From VRUE01 sp035318745 (GTDB taxonomy: Bacteria; Actinomycetota; Thermoleophilia; Solirubrobacterales; 70-9), in contig DATHEA010000031.1 in NCBI GenBank assembly GCA_035318745.1, positions 111,421 through 175,420 of the forward strand: DNA of 64,000 nt, in the 5' to 3' direction. Under the pieces are notes generated by a model. It saw only the letters and a list, made by a program, of their open reading frames with translations. It was not told the origin of the DNA and ran no database searches. Below are positions 50,593-59,659 of the stretch, piece after piece. Within the stretch, counting starts at the first letter, position 1; each line of letters opens with the position of its first letter. Both the position numbers and the translations under genes were made by a program.

Positions 50593-51829
50593 GCCGCATG
50601 CCTCCCTGTCCCGAAAGGCCGGGTTCGTCGGGGCGGCGATCGCCTTCGCTTCCCTCTACCTCGCGGCCGGCGCGCCGACCCCGATGCTCGTCGAGCTGCA
50701 GGACAAGTGGGGTTTCGGGGACGACGCGCTGACCGTCGCCTTCGCCGCCTACGCGTTCGCGCTGGTCGTGGCGATGTTGATCGTCGGCTCGCTTTCCGAT
50801 TACGTCGGTAGGAGACCCGTGCTCGTCGCTTTCATGGCCCTCGAGCTGATCGCGATGGTGATGTTTCTGCTTGCTGGCGACGTCGGGTGGGTGACCGCCG
50901 CCCGCACGGTGCAGGGGTTTGCGACGGGGGCGGCGACGAGCGCCTTCACTGCCGAGATCGTCGAGCTGTCATCCGTCGACCGCCCGGCGCTCGGGGGTGT
51001 CATCGGCAGCACGGCGCCGGCCGGAGGCCTGGCCTTGGGCGCGCTGCTGACCGGCGCCGCGGTCCAGTTCGCCGCCAACCCTCGCTCGCTCACCTTCGCG
51101 GCGCTGACTGCGGTGATGGCCGCGGGCACCGTGCTCGCCTGCTTCCTCCCCGACACGACGCCGCGCCGCCGCGGCGCACTGCGCTCGCTGCGGCCGCACC
51201 TGAGCGTGCCGCGCGCCGCAGCGGCCAAGTTCGCCGCCGCCATCCCGGTTCAGATTGCAGCCTGGATGCTCGCCGGGCTCTTCCTCGGCCTCGTGCCGAC
51301 GGTGATGCGAGAGGTCTTCCACCACGACAGCGGCCTCCTCAATGGGGCGACGGCATCCGTGGAGCCGGCAACTGCGGCCGTCGCGATCCTCTTCCTGGGC
51401 CGCCGAACGCCTCGTGAGGCGTCCCGAATCGGTTGCTGGGCGATTGCCGCGGGCACGCTCGTCATCGTCGTTGGCATCTCCGCTCAGCTTCTTGCACTGA
51501 TCTGGATCGGCGGGGTCGTTGGAGGGGTCGGCTTCGGCGGGGCGCTCTCCGGCGGGATCAGAACCCTGGCCCCGCTCGTCGACGCCAAAGACCGCGCCGG
51601 CCTCTTCGCGGCGCTCTACCTCGTTGCCTACCTCGCCTTCGGGTTGCCGTCGGTCATTGCCGGACAGCTCGCCGCCCACTCGGTAAGCGTGAGGGCGATC
51701 GCGACGGCGTATGGGATCACCGTGGTCGTCGCAGCGCTGCTGGGAAGCATCGCGCAGGCACGTCAATCAAGGGCGCAGGTCTCGACCGCTGCGAACGATC
51801 AGGCCACGACTGTGTGCCAACCCTCGTAG
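50507..51829 (+). CDS. Major facilitator superfamily transporter
   Basis: A 12-helix MFS protein, ~440 residues from ATG 50507 (about 400 from the first helix). The loop 2-3 signature is SLSDYVGRRPVLVA. The first helix begins at KAGFVGAAIAFASLYLAAG. ATG at 50507 makes an 86-nt overlap with the SDR gene and a long polar N-terminus. A non-ATG start nearer to 50618 (CTG, at SRKAGF) is also possible. Substrate and direction are not known; antiporter-type drug or metabolite export is likely. It forms an operon with the SDR gene. Confidence 0.85.
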   Translation: MSSPFSSLRKRATSLGLPSPPTAVGGRSEPHASLSRKAGFVGAAIAFASLYLAAGAPTPMLVELQDKWGFGDDALTVAFAAYAFALVVAMLIVGSLSDYVGRRPVLVAFMALELIAMVMFLLAGDVGWVTAARTVQGFATGAATSAFTAEIVELSSVDRPALGGVIGSTAPAGGLALGALLTGAAVQFAANPRSLTFAALTAVMAAGTVLACFLPDTTPRRRGALRSLRPHLSVPRAAAAKFAAAIPVQIAAWMLAGLFLGLVPTVMREVFHHDSGLLNGATASVEPATAAVAILFLGRRTPREASRIGCWAIAAGTLVIVVGISAQLLALIWIGGVVGGVGFGGALSGGIRTLAPLVDAKDRAGLFAALYLVAYLAFGLPSVIAGQLAAHSVSVRAIATAYGITVVVAALLGSIAQARQSRAQVSTAANDQATTVCQPS

Positions 51830-51894
51830 CGCACCCGCCGCCCGGGACCCGACCAGCAGCCGGCGGCTCGCTTCCCAAGCGCTACCGTGGGTCG

Positions 51895-52137
51895 ATGGCG
51901 TCTCCCGACCTGTGGCCATCCACTTCCTACGAGGACTGGAGCAAGATGTGCGACACGCTTCACGCCCATACGCAGGTGCCGGGGAAGATCGCCGCGAAGC
52001 TGGCGCCGCCTGAGCCACAGCTCCAGCACGCGGCGCTGCGACTTACCGCCCGCGGCCGGGAGCCGACGGCGGACGGCTCGGGACGCTGGTCGTGGCGCTG
52101 GATCTGCACAGCCATGAGGCGGTCCCGAGAAAAATCG
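51895..52137 (+). pseudogene. DUF5996-family protein, truncated at the element end
   Basis: The opening (DLWPSTSYEDWSKMCDTLHA, then HTQVPGKIAAKLAPPE, LTARGREPT) matches the N-terminus of DUF5996 proteins, normally ~300 residues. A frameshift follows (VVALDLHSHEAV continues in another frame), then the coding sequence ends at the arm sites of the right end of element V at 52139. The element boundary has cut the gene. Confidence 0.72.
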
Positions 52138-52138
52138 C

Positions 52139-52296
<158 letters not shown>

Positions 52297-52379
52297 TTCG
52301 TCGGGGAGCAGACAAAGGGGTTCAAGGACGGGCGCTGGGCAACATGAGGCCCGAGAAGGTCAAAAAGGCCTTCGCGGGA

Positions 52380-53003
52380 TCAGCCCTCGGTCGGCATCTC
52401 GGCTGAGCGCCCACCGGTGCCGGTTGCGGTCAGCAGGGCCCGGATCGCGGCGGAGACGCGATCGGCTACGGCCGGCGGAGTGGAGGCATCGATCTTGCCG
52501 TCCAGGTACAGGAAGGCGAGCCCGTGTACGAGCGCCCAGATCGCGGTCGCCAACGCCTCGGGCTCGGCTCGCGGGAAGGCTCGTTCGACAATCTCCCGGA
52601 GGTACAGCGAAACCGCCGCAGTCGCGGCGACGCGCTCGTCGTTGTCCCGGTCGCACGGCTCTCCGAACATGATTCGGAACAGGGCGGGCCGGTCGAGCGC
52701 GAACCTCACGTAGGCGATCGCCACGCTGGTCAACTGCTCCGGGGTTGACGGGGAGGGGTGCGCCGCTGCCAGCCGCTCGGCAAGCTCGCGATAGCCGACC
52801 GCCGCGACCGCCGAGGCGAGCGCTTCGCGATCCTCGTAATGCCGGTAGGGAGCAGCCGGCGAGACGCCGGCGCGGCGGGCGACCGCGCGCAGCGACATGG
52901 CGGCCTCGCCGCCTTCCTCGAGCAGCTCCACCGCCGCGCGAACACATGCCGCGCGCAGGTCGCCATGGTGGTAGGTCGTCTTGGATGCGGTCATCGCGAT
53001 CAA
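52380..53003 (-). CDS. TetR-family transcription regulator
   Basis: A 207-residue repressor: HTH (residues ~10-55: YHHGDLRAACVRAAVELLEE, then GVSPAAPYRHYEDREALASA) followed by a ligand domain of the WHG type (TAIWALVHGLAFLYLDGK). The TetR_C WHG pattern fits the segment. ATG at 53003; a second ATG 3 codons later is possible. It diverges from the OYE-like gene, whose promoter lies in the 75-bp gap, so it is the likely repressor of that operon. A half left-end arm (TGGGCAAC at 52336) lies just outside its stop. Confidence 0.92.
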   Translation of the reverse strand: MIAMTASKTTYHHGDLRAACVRAAVELLEEGGEAAMSLRAVARRAGVSPAAPYRHYEDREALASAVAAVGYRELAERLAAAHPSPSTPEQLTSVAIAYVRFALDRPALFRIMFGEPCDRDNDERVAATAAVSLYLREIVERAFPRAEPEALATAIWALVHGLAFLYLDGKIDASTPPAVADRVSAAIRALLTATGTGGRSAEMPTEG

Positions 53004-53011
53004 AGTTGATG

Positions 53012-53039
53012 TTGACAGCGTTTACTCCACTCGTCTAAT
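53012..53039 (+). promoter_or_regulatory. Promoter of the OYE-like operon with operator-like repeats
   Basis: TTGACA (53012-53017) and TCTAAT (53034-53039) with 16-bp spacing. GTTTAC just after the -35 box and GTAAAC ahead of the coding region form an inverted pair that could bind the divergently encoded TetR protein. Confidence 0.65.
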
Positions 53040-53078
53040 GTGAGCGCCGTAAACATCCTGAGGATGGAGGCGTGTTCG

Positions 53079-54314
53079 ATGTCGACTGAGCTGTTCTCTC
53101 AATTGGAGCTGCGATCGGGGGGCAAGCTGCGCAACCGGATCGCGAAGGCGGCGATGGAGGAGGGGATGGCGAGTGGATCGCAGCTTCCCGACGAGCGCCT
53201 GGTCTCTCTCTACAGCCGCTGGGGCGCCGGCGGCGCGGGTCTTTTGATCACCGGCAACGTGATGGTGCACGCCGAGGCCTTGACCGGGCCGGGCGGGGTC
53301 GTGCTCGACAGTCGTGCGGCGCTCGAGCCGTTCGAGCGCTGGGCCGAGGCCGGGAAGGCCGGCGGGGCGATGATGTGGATGCAGATCAGCCACCCCGGTC
53401 GACAGGTGCCGGCCCGGATGCCGGGGGTGGTGTGGGGCCCATCGGCGGTCGCGGTCGAGCTCGGGAAGCACAGCAAGCGCTTCGACCGGCCGGTGGCGAT
53501 GACGGATGAGCAGCTCGACGCGACCGTGAAGCGGTTCGCGACGACCGCCGGCCTCGCCGAGCGGGCCGGGTTCGACGGCGCCGAGGTCCATGCCGCGCAC
53601 GGCTACCTGATCTCGCAGTTCCTCTCACCGCTGGTGAACAGGCGAAGCGACGAATGGGGTGGGCGGTTGGAGAACCGCGCCCGGTTGCTGCTCGACGTCG
53701 TCCGTGCCATCCGGGCGGTGGTGTCGCCGTCGTTCGGGGTCGCGGTCAAGCTGAACTCCGCTGATTTCCAGCGCGGCGGGTTCGACGCCGACGACGCGCG
53801 GAGGGTAATCACGATGCTCGAGCCGCTCGGGGTCGACCTGGTCGAGCTCTCGGGCGGCAGCTATGAGAGCCCGGCGATGACCGGCCGCCCGACGGACGGC
53901 CGCACCGCGGCGCGTGAGGCGTACTTCCTGGGGCTCGCCGCCGAGCTCGCCAAGACCAGCCCGCTGCCGCTGATGCTGACCGGTGGGATCGCCCGCCGCG
54001 AGATCGCCGAGGCGGTCCTTGCGAGTGGTGTCGCGATGATCGGCATGGGCACCGCGATCGCCGCCACGCCGGACCTCCCGAATCGCTGGCGCTCGGGGCT
54101 CGATGCGAGCGTGCGACTGGGGCCGGTCATCTGGTCGGACAAGACGCTCGCCTCGGCGGCGAGCATGGCGCTCGTCCGCCATCAGATGCGCCGCATCACG
54201 CGCGGCAAGGATCCCGCCGGCAAGACGCACCCGCTGCACGCGCTCGTCTGCGATCGGCGCGCGCAGCGGCGCGCGCTTGGCCGCTACCGCGCCTGGCTGG
54301 AGACCCAGGAATGA
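53079..54314 (+). CDS. NADH:flavin oxidoreductase (Old Yellow Enzyme family)
   Basis: A 411-residue FMN enzyme of the OYE/2,4-dienoyl-CoA reductase group: RNRIAKAAMEEGMAS near the start, MMWMQISHPGRQ with the conserved HPGRQ, GAEVHAAHGYLISQFLSP, NRRSDEWGGRLENR and GMGTAIAATPDLPNRW. The single-domain length means there is no C-terminal FAD/NAD module. ATG at 53079 has GGATGGAGG upstream; a start 15 nt earlier is possible. It reduces activated C=C bonds; natural substrate unknown. Operon with the quinone oxidoreductase-like gene, under the divergent TetR gene. Confidence 0.92.
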   Translation: MSTELFSQLELRSGGKLRNRIAKAAMEEGMASGSQLPDERLVSLYSRWGAGGAGLLITGNVMVHAEALTGPGGVVLDSRAALEPFERWAEAGKAGGAMMWMQISHPGRQVPARMPGVVWGPSAVAVELGKHSKRFDRPVAMTDEQLDATVKRFATTAGLAERAGFDGAEVHAAHGYLISQFLSPLVNRRSDEWGGRLENRARLLLDVVRAIRAVVSPSFGVAVKLNSADFQRGGFDADDARRVITMLEPLGVDLVELSGGSYESPAMTGRPTDGRTAAREAYFLGLAAELAKTSPLPLMLTGGIARREIAEAVLASGVAMIGMGTAIAATPDLPNRWRSGLDASVRLGPVIWSDKTLASAASMALVRHQMRRITRGKDPAGKTHPLHALVCDRRAQRRALGRYRAWLETQE

Positions 54315-54366
54315 CATACCGCGCTCCATCTCGACCGGATCGACAACAATCCCTGGAGGCCTGACG

Positions 54367-55341
54367 ATGAAAGCGGCAGTGATCTACGAGAACGGTGCCC
54401 CCGAGGTGCTTCGCTACGAGGAGGTGCCCGATCCCGAGTGCCCGGACGGCTGCGTGGTCGTCGACGCCGAGGCGATCAGCATCGAGGGAGGGGATCTGCT
54501 CGCTCGTGCGGCCTCCCCTCCGCCCGCAGTCCCGTGGATCGTCGGCTACCTGAGCGCCGGCACCGTCAGCGAGGTCGCTGCCGACGTCGAGGAGCGCGCA
54601 GTGGGCGACCGCGTGGTGGCCCTGAACGCCGCCGGCTCCCACGCCGCCAGGCGCGCAGTCCCCGCGGCGATGACGTGGCCGGTCCCGGCCGGCCTCGACG
54701 CCGCCCGCGCCGCCTGCGTGCCGGTCGCGTTCGGAACCGCGCACGAGTGCCTGTTCACCGCCGGGAACCTCTCGGAGGGCCAGACCGTCTTGATCCACGC
54801 CGGCGCCGGCGGCGTCGGGATGGCCGCGATTCAGCTCGCGAAGCAGGCGGGCGCAACCGTGATCGCGACCGCCTCCAGCGACGAGAAGCTCGAGCGGCTG
54901 AAGGCCCTCGGCCTCGACCACGGCATCAACTACGCGACCGAGAGCTTCATCGAGCGGGCCAACGAGCTGACCGACTCGAACGGAGTGAATGTCGTCCTCG
55001 ACCCGATCGGCGGCCAGAACCTCCTCGACAGCGTCGGTGTACTCGCTTACCGAGCGACGCTCGTCAGCGTCGGGGTGGCGGCGCGTGCGGGGTCGACGAT
55101 CGAGGCGCAGTCGCTCTGGGCGCGAAACAACACGCTGCGTGGGGTCTACCTCGGCGGCGCGATCGTCGCCGAATACGCCCGAATCCACCCGATGATCGAG
55201 GACATGCTGGAGCGCGTCGCGAGCGGCGAGCTCCAGGTCGAGATCGATCGCTCGTTCCCGCTCGCCGAGGCCGCCGCGGCGCACGAGCACATCGAGGGCC
55301 GCAACGCGTTCGGTCGCGTCGTCCTCGAGCCTCGGCTGTAA
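54367..55341 (+). CDS. Zinc-free quinone oxidoreductase-type MDR alcohol dehydrogenase
   Basis: A 324-residue medium-chain dehydrogenase/reductase of the quinone oxidoreductase branch: MKAAVIYENGAPEVLRYEEV start, nucleotide loop HAGAGGVGMAAIQLAKQ with GAGGVG, and DPIGGQNLLDSVGV. Zinc-ligand Cys and His residues are absent. NADPH-dependent reduction of quinones or enones is typical of the family. ATG at 54367 follows the OYE-like gene by 52 nt, with CCCTGGAGGCCTG before it. With the TetR gene it forms a redox/detoxification cassette. Confidence 0.9.
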   Translation: MKAAVIYENGAPEVLRYEEVPDPECPDGCVVVDAEAISIEGGDLLARAASPPPAVPWIVGYLSAGTVSEVAADVEERAVGDRVVALNAAGSHAARRAVPAAMTWPVPAGLDAARAACVPVAFGTAHECLFTAGNLSEGQTVLIHAGAGGVGMAAIQLAKQAGATVIATASSDEKLERLKALGLDHGINYATESFIERANELTDSNGVNVVLDPIGGQNLLDSVGVLAYRATLVSVGVAARAGSTIEAQSLWARNNTLRGVYLGGAIVAEYARIHPMIEDMLERVASGELQVEIDRSFPLAEAAAAHEHIEGRNAFGRVVLEPRL

Positions 55342-55646
55342 CAACGGCAGGATTATCACTGCGTAGGCTGCTCCTATCGGGTGGGTGGTCGTTGAGCTAT
55401 ATGCCGCGCCACTCCGCGATTCGGTATCCGGTAGGGGGAATCCGTTCAGAACTCGCCCCCGCTATAGGACGGAAAATGGCCTTGGGGCAAGCTCTGGGGC
55501 AAGATGAGGTTCGGGAAAGGTCGAGTCCAGCCCTTGCGCAGGGCTCCCGGTCACCTACGTTTCGCTCGCGAGAAACGCGAATAAGCGGCCCCGGCGACGC
55601 GCCAACGCCCCGGGGACCCCAGTCAGGGGTGCCATAGGATTGCGCC
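55342..55646. other. Junction between elements VI and VII: tRNA-end remnant, arm sites
   Basis: No gene. CGCCCCCGCTA at 55454-55464 is the last 11 nt of a tRNA-end copy. Left-end arms follow at 55483 and 55495 (TGGGGCAAG, CTC, TGGGGCAAG), then the shared left-end stretch (GATGAGGTTCGGGAAAGGTCG, CCGGTCACCTACGTTTCG) to ~55600. The right end of element VI with its arms is lost. Confidence 0.8.
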
Positions 55647-56048
55647 GTGCCATTCACTCACAGGAACCTCAAGGAGGACCTGGAGGACGTCGGGTCCAAC
55701 TTCGACGGCTCGCCGGACCTGGAGTTCCGCTTGGCGACCGAGGCGCTCGAGCTCGAGAAATCCGGCCTGAGCTACCAGCGCGTCCCGCCCGGCTATCGCT
55801 TTCCGTACGGCCACACGCACAAGAAGCAGGAGGAGGTGTACGTGGTCCTGCGCGGGAGCGGGCGGATGAAGGTCGACGACGAGATCGTCGAGCTCAAGGA
55901 GTGGGACGCGGTGCGCGTCCCGCCCGGTACGTGGCGAGGCTACGAGGCCGGGCCGGAGGGCCTTGAGATCCTCGTCATCGGCGCGCCCAATCTCGGCGAG
56001 GCTCCGCGCGAAGACGTCGATGGCCAGCGCGACTGGTGGGCTGACTAG
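55647..56048 (+). CDS. Single-domain cupin protein
   Basis: A 133-residue cupin. The metal motif 1 region reads FPYGHTHKKQEEVYVVLRGSG, with two His and a Glu in the usual G(X)5HxH(X)3-4E order. Motif 2 (VRVPPGTWRGYEAGPEGLEI) lacks the usual final His. Small cupins are often isomerases or dioxygenases; the loss of one ligand leaves function open. GTG at 55647 begins directly at the fold. It is the only gene in element VII, an element of only 0.9 kb. Confidence 0.87.
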   Translation: MPFTHRNLKEDLEDVGSNFDGSPDLEFRLATEALELEKSGLSYQRVPPGYRFPYGHTHKKQEEVYVVLRGSGRMKVDDEIVELKEWDAVRVPPGTWRGYEAGPEGLEILVIGAPNLGEAPREDVDGQRDWWAD

Positions 56049-56189
56049 CACCGATCCCATCGAAGCGATCAAGCGCTACCCCGGCGCAGGGGGGGTGGAG
56101 ACCTGGTCGAACGGAAAGCCGATCGCGGGCGGGACGTAGGAGCTCCCGTCCAGTCGTCGTCGACCGGCGGTGTCTAGGCCAACGGTCGC

Positions 56190-56350
<161 letters not shown>

Positions 56351-56356
56351 TAGGAG

Positions 56357-56381
56357 AAAGCCCCGGAAACGGGGCTTTTTT
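56357..56381 (+). terminator. Terminator after the element VII tRNA-end copy
   Basis: GCCCCG pairs with CGGGGC around GAAA and is followed by TTTTTT. It stands in the place of the native tRNA-fMet terminator but differs in sequence. Confidence 0.85.
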
Positions 56382-56412
56382 CGTGATCGAAACCGGAGCG
56401 TGATCCGGCGGC

Positions 56413-56447
56413 GGGTACTAAGTGGGTACTAAGTTCGACAGTCGAAC
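56413..56447. repeat. Different arm-type direct repeats (GGGTACTAAG) and palindrome
   Basis: GGGTACTAAG occurs twice (56413, 56424; pitch 11 bp), followed by the inverted pair GTTCGAC/GTCGAAC. They resemble the arm sites elsewhere in layout but not in sequence and precede a tRNA-Trp 3'-end fragment by ~30 bp. Confidence 0.6.
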
Positions 56448-56479
56448 GTGCATCGTCTGGGCTCGTGCATAACGAAAGC

Positions 56480-56526
56480 GCGGTCTCCAAAACCGGCGAT
56501 TCCAGATTCGAGTCCTGGCTGCCCCG
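56480..56526 (+). tRNA. 3'-end fragment of a tRNA-Trp(CCA), not functional
   Basis: GCGGT CTCCAAA ACCGG gives an anticodon arm with CCA. A T-arm-like stretch (CCAG ATTCGAGT CCTGG) and CTGCCCC follow. No 5' half (expected GGGGCAG) is found upstream. Together with the repeats at 56413 it looks like the attachment end of an element of another integrase. Confidence 0.65.
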
Positions 56527-56532
56527 CTCGGC

Positions 56533-57171
56533 TCAGTGCGCCCGGCGCCTGTCGCCGCCGGCTGGGCGACTGCCCCGCGGTCCCGCCGGGCCGGGCTCCC
56601 GGTCGTCCTGCTCGTACTCGCCCGAGCCGCCCATCTCCTCGACCGGCGGGTACTCACCTTTGTCCCAGTCCCGGCCGCCCACCTCTTCGTAGTGCTTGGC
56701 CCGTTCGGCCTGCGCCGCGTCGATGTCGTCCAGCATCCGGGCGACTGCATCGAGCGGGAGGCGGCCAGGCTCTTCCGCGTACTCGCCGAGCAGCAGGTCC
56801 TCCGGCAGCTCGAGGACGTCGTCGCGCAGGGGAAAGGCGCTGTCGTGCTGAAGCCCGTATCGCAGCGACTCGCCCCCCTCGTTGACGGCGAGGAGGAATA
56901 GCAGCTCCGCGCCCGGTTCGACGGGCGCCGCCCACTCGACTTCGTTCCCGCGGGCCGTGCCCGCCAACCGCACGTGGATTCGGTCGGGCGCCTCCCCGCG
57001 CAGCACGCGCGTCACCTCGACCTCGATCAGGCCGAGCCGGCGCCAGCGCTCGTCGGCGGGGTCCGGCCATTCCTCGACCACGCCGTTCACCCGGCCGTGC
57101 AGGACGAGGGTGGCGCCGACCAGGCGCTCGTAGAGGGAAAGCTGCCAGGGCGAAGGTCCGAACGTGGTCAT
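56533..57171 (-). CDS. Hypothetical protein
   Basis: A 212-residue soluble protein with a beta-rich N-terminal part (LVLHGRVNGVVEEWPD, IEVEVTRVLRGEAPDRIHVR, AELLFLLAVNEGGESL) that resembles a small OB- or TIMP-like domain, and a charged disordered C-terminus. No family is recognised. ATG at 57171 overlaps the stop of the metalloprotease-like gene in an ATGA junction, so it is translated together with it, possibly as a partner or inhibitor. Confidence 0.65.
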   Translation of the reverse strand: MTTFGPSPWQLSLYERLVGATLVLHGRVNGVVEEWPDPADERWRRLGLIEVEVTRVLRGEAPDRIHVRLAGTARGNEVEWAAPVEPGAELLFLLAVNEGGESLRYGLQHDSAFPLRDDVLELPEDLLLGEYAEEPGRLPLDAVARMLDDIDAAQAERAKHYEEVGGRDWDKGEYPPVEEMGGSGEYEQDDREPGPAGPRGSRPAGGDRRRAH

Positions 57172-58673
57172 CCCACACTCTCATACCCGTAGAAGAGCCG
57201 ACTCTCGTTGCGAACCGGCGAGGACGCCAGGGCCGGCGCGGTGTTGCTGCGCTGCGCCAGCATCACCCGGCCGCCCCACAGGTCGGCCACCGCCGGGCCT
57301 TTCCAGTACGTCGCCAGGGTGGTGAGGAAGTTTTGCTCCCGGCTGGCGAGGACGAAGCGGTTGCGGCCGGCGTCGAAAGCGAGGGCGGGCTGGATCCTCG
57401 TCAGCGCGGCGAGCGACTCTGCCTGGACCCGCTCGAGGCCGGCGGCGCCGACCCGGCAGCCGAAGGTCTGGATCCAGTTCATGCTGGCGGTCGTGCCGGT
57501 GGGCGCGAGGGAGAACCCGACCACGACGGTGTTGTCCGGGTTGGCCGCCACGGAAGCCCCGCCCAGCGCCTTAAAGGTCGGGTGCAGCGCGACTGGGGCG
57601 CTCCAGGTGGCGCCATCGTCGGTCGAGGTGCTGGCGTAGACGAGGCCGGTCCGTTCGTGGCTCGTGCGCTCGAAGTTGACCCAGGCGCAGATCCAGGTGG
57701 ACTGGCCGCCGACGCGGGTCCAGCAGAGCGCCGGCGTGCCCGCGGTGCCCGCCCCCGGCGGGCTGCCGGTCCAGAACCAGGACCGCCCGCGGTCGGTCGA
57801 GCCCACCATCCGGATCGAGCCGGCGGCATCGTTGTGTACCCACGCCCACAGCATCCGGCCGGCGTCGTCGCTCGCGTACGCGGGTCCCTGGACCGAGCGC
57901 TCGCCGCCATAGGCCGTCCACTCGTTGAAGAAGAACGAGGAGCCGCTGCCGCGCAGCCAGGTCGGAACCCTGCTGGGAGTGGTCCAGCCGACCAGGTAGT
58001 AGTCGCTGCCGCCGATCCGGGAGGCGCCGGGGGTGATCGTGGCCCGGGCGTCGGCGTGGTTGGAGTCGGTGAGCGAGTTCGGCTGGAAGGCCCAGGAACC
58101 GGCGCCGTCGGCGGAGCGCAGCTGGCCGACGCGGTTGTTGCCGAAGTTCGGGTAGAGCGACTTGACCGCGGCGACGTCGCCCTCGAAGGGTCCGTAGCGG
58201 TATCGCTGGTATTCATAGCTGGGGTCCATCGTCTCGTCGGGCGAGGAGGAGTGGTCGAGCCCGAGGCAGTGCCCGAGCTCGTGGGTGAGCACGCCCTGCA
58301 TGTCGATCTCGCCCGGCTGCGCGTTGCTGGGGACGAAGTTCCAGAGGGTGGTGTCATTGCTGGCCCGGCGGTGGAAGACGATGATCAGCCGGTTGTAGGA
58401 GCCAAACGTGGAGGCGAGGCGGTTCTCGTTCGGCGAGTGGCGCCGGTTCATGCTGATCACGAGCTCGCCGTCGTTGGATTCGGTGCGGTCGGTGAAGTTC
58501 CAGAACTGGAACCGCAGATCGACCCCCGCGACCGTCATCCAGCGCGTGTAGGCGTTGATGACCGCGTCGACGAAAGGCCACTGCCACGCGACCGGCATTC
58601 CCTGGTCGACGAAGGACTGCCAGTTGATGAATATGCGGGGCCTTGTCCCGCTGTCGTACAAGCGCTGCGCCAT
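57168..58673 (-). CDS. Matrixin-like zinc metalloprotease with propeller-like C-terminus
   Basis: A 501-residue protein. Residues ~1-175 are matrixin-like: VDLRFQFWNF, then the zinc motif HELGHCLGLDHSSSPDETMD (HExxHxxGxxH and the Met turn). The remainder has sialidase-like Asp-box patterns (STDRGRSWFW, STSTDDGATWSAP) and probably forms a beta-propeller. No signal peptide is visible at the first ATG, so secretion by another route or a missing start is possible. It overlaps the downstream hypothetical gene. Confidence 0.82.
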   Translation of the reverse strand: MAQRLYDSGTRPRIFINWQSFVDQGMPVAWQWPFVDAVINAYTRWMTVAGVDLRFQFWNFTDRTESNDGELVISMNRRHSPNENRLASTFGSYNRLIIVFHRRASNDTTLWNFVPSNAQPGEIDMQGVLTHELGHCLGLDHSSSPDETMDPSYEYQRYRYGPFEGDVAAVKSLYPNFGNNRVGQLRSADGAGSWAFQPNSLTDSNHADARATITPGASRIGGSDYYLVGWTTPSRVPTWLRGSGSSFFFNEWTAYGGERSVQGPAYASDDAGRMLWAWVHNDAAGSIRMVGSTDRGRSWFWTGSPPGAGTAGTPALCWTRVGGQSTWICAWVNFERTSHERTGLVYASTSTDDGATWSAPVALHPTFKALGGASVAANPDNTVVVGFSLAPTGTTASMNWIQTFGCRVGAAGLERVQAESLAALTRIQPALAFDAGRNRFVLASREQNFLTTLATYWKGPAVADLWGGRVMLAQRSNTAPALASSPVRNESRLFYGYESVG

Positions 58674-58871
58674 CGGCCTCCACGAATAAGTTAAATACTC
58701 AAGGAAGATATCAGCACTCCGGACCTGGGCGGAGAGCTAGCCTTCGCCTGGCATGGAGTACGGATCCGCGAAACCGCCGCTCCCGCTGGCTCAGCTCGCA
58801 GAGCAGGTTGACCGCTACTGGTCAGAGCATTCGACCGCCTTTCGGCCCTACAAGTATCGGTTGCGATCAGA
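58674..58871. other. Upstream region of the metalloprotease-like gene
   Basis: No gene is seen. An A/T-rich stretch at ~58688-58712 (AAGTTAAATACTCAAG) could hold the minus-strand promoter. Confidence 0.4.
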
Positions 58872-59459
58872 GCGCAGACCGCCCGCGGCGAGCTGGTGTT
58901 TGCCGAGCGCTTAGCTGACGAGTCCCGCACCGAAGCAGATGTGGTCTCCGGCGTTCCGAGCGCCTAGTTCCTCTGGGCCAGGGGCGAGCTCCGGCAGGAA
59001 ACCGGGCGGCAGGTCGAGGCCCGGGATGACTTTCTCGCGGCGTCCGCTCGGCTGGAGTGGCTTCTTCTCCCAAATCCCGAGCTGCTTGGCTGGCCCAGCG
59101 GCCTGGCACGGGCCGAAGCGGCGCTGGGCAATGTCGAGGCGGCCCAGGTCGAGGCGACCCGGGCGGTCGAGCTGGCGCGCGAGGCCGGCGGCCGGCGGGG
59201 GATTGGGGTAGCGCTGCGCACCCAGGGCGGCATCGCCGAGGGGGATGAGTCGATCGAGCTGCTGCGGGAGGCGGTCGACGCGCTGAAGGGTACGAGGGCC
59301 CAGACGATCGCCGCCGTCTTCTTCGGGGACGTAGAGATCATCAGGGGAAGCAATGACGACGAAGGCAACGAGCCTCCGTCTTCCCGAGGATCAGGCGGCC
59401 GAGCCTCCGGATCATCCAAACGTCCAGTCATGGTTGACAACCAAACTCTCGATTACTAA
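58872..59459 (+). pseudogene. LuxR-type ATPase regulator, C-terminal TPR fragment
   Basis: A frame with no start codon and one internal TAG (~58965) reads as the helical repeat end of a large LuxR/MalT-type regulator: ARGELVFAERLADES, EARDDFLAASARLEWLLL, GWPSGLARAEAALGNVEAAQ, then VALRTQGGIAEGDESIELL and REAVDALKGT. The C-terminal HTH is missing and replaced by unrelated residues before the TAA at 59457. A decayed gene remnant. Confidence 0.72.
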
Positions 59460-59528
59460 AAGAGACTAGATGCTTGCTGGTTTTTGCCTGGGTGGGAATT
59501 CGTGGTTACCGGGGACTTTGAGCAAGGC

Positions 59529-59659
59529 GTCAAATAGAGGAACGACTTGGCACATAGAACCTAAACAGGAGTAGAGATTTGAGCTTCGCTGACTTCACAA
59601 GTTCCACTCGCCGCCACCCGTCGCTGCTAACCGCAGCACTTCTGGTTGCCATCGCCACC
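59529..59659. repeat. Duplicated leader plus signal-peptide region, copy 1
   Basis: About 130 bp (AATAGAGGAACGACT ... ACAGGAGTAGAGATTTG and on into the signal peptide) that recurs with ~90% identity at 61806-61935. The same 5' end thus drives two unrelated secreted proteins. Confidence 0.85.
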
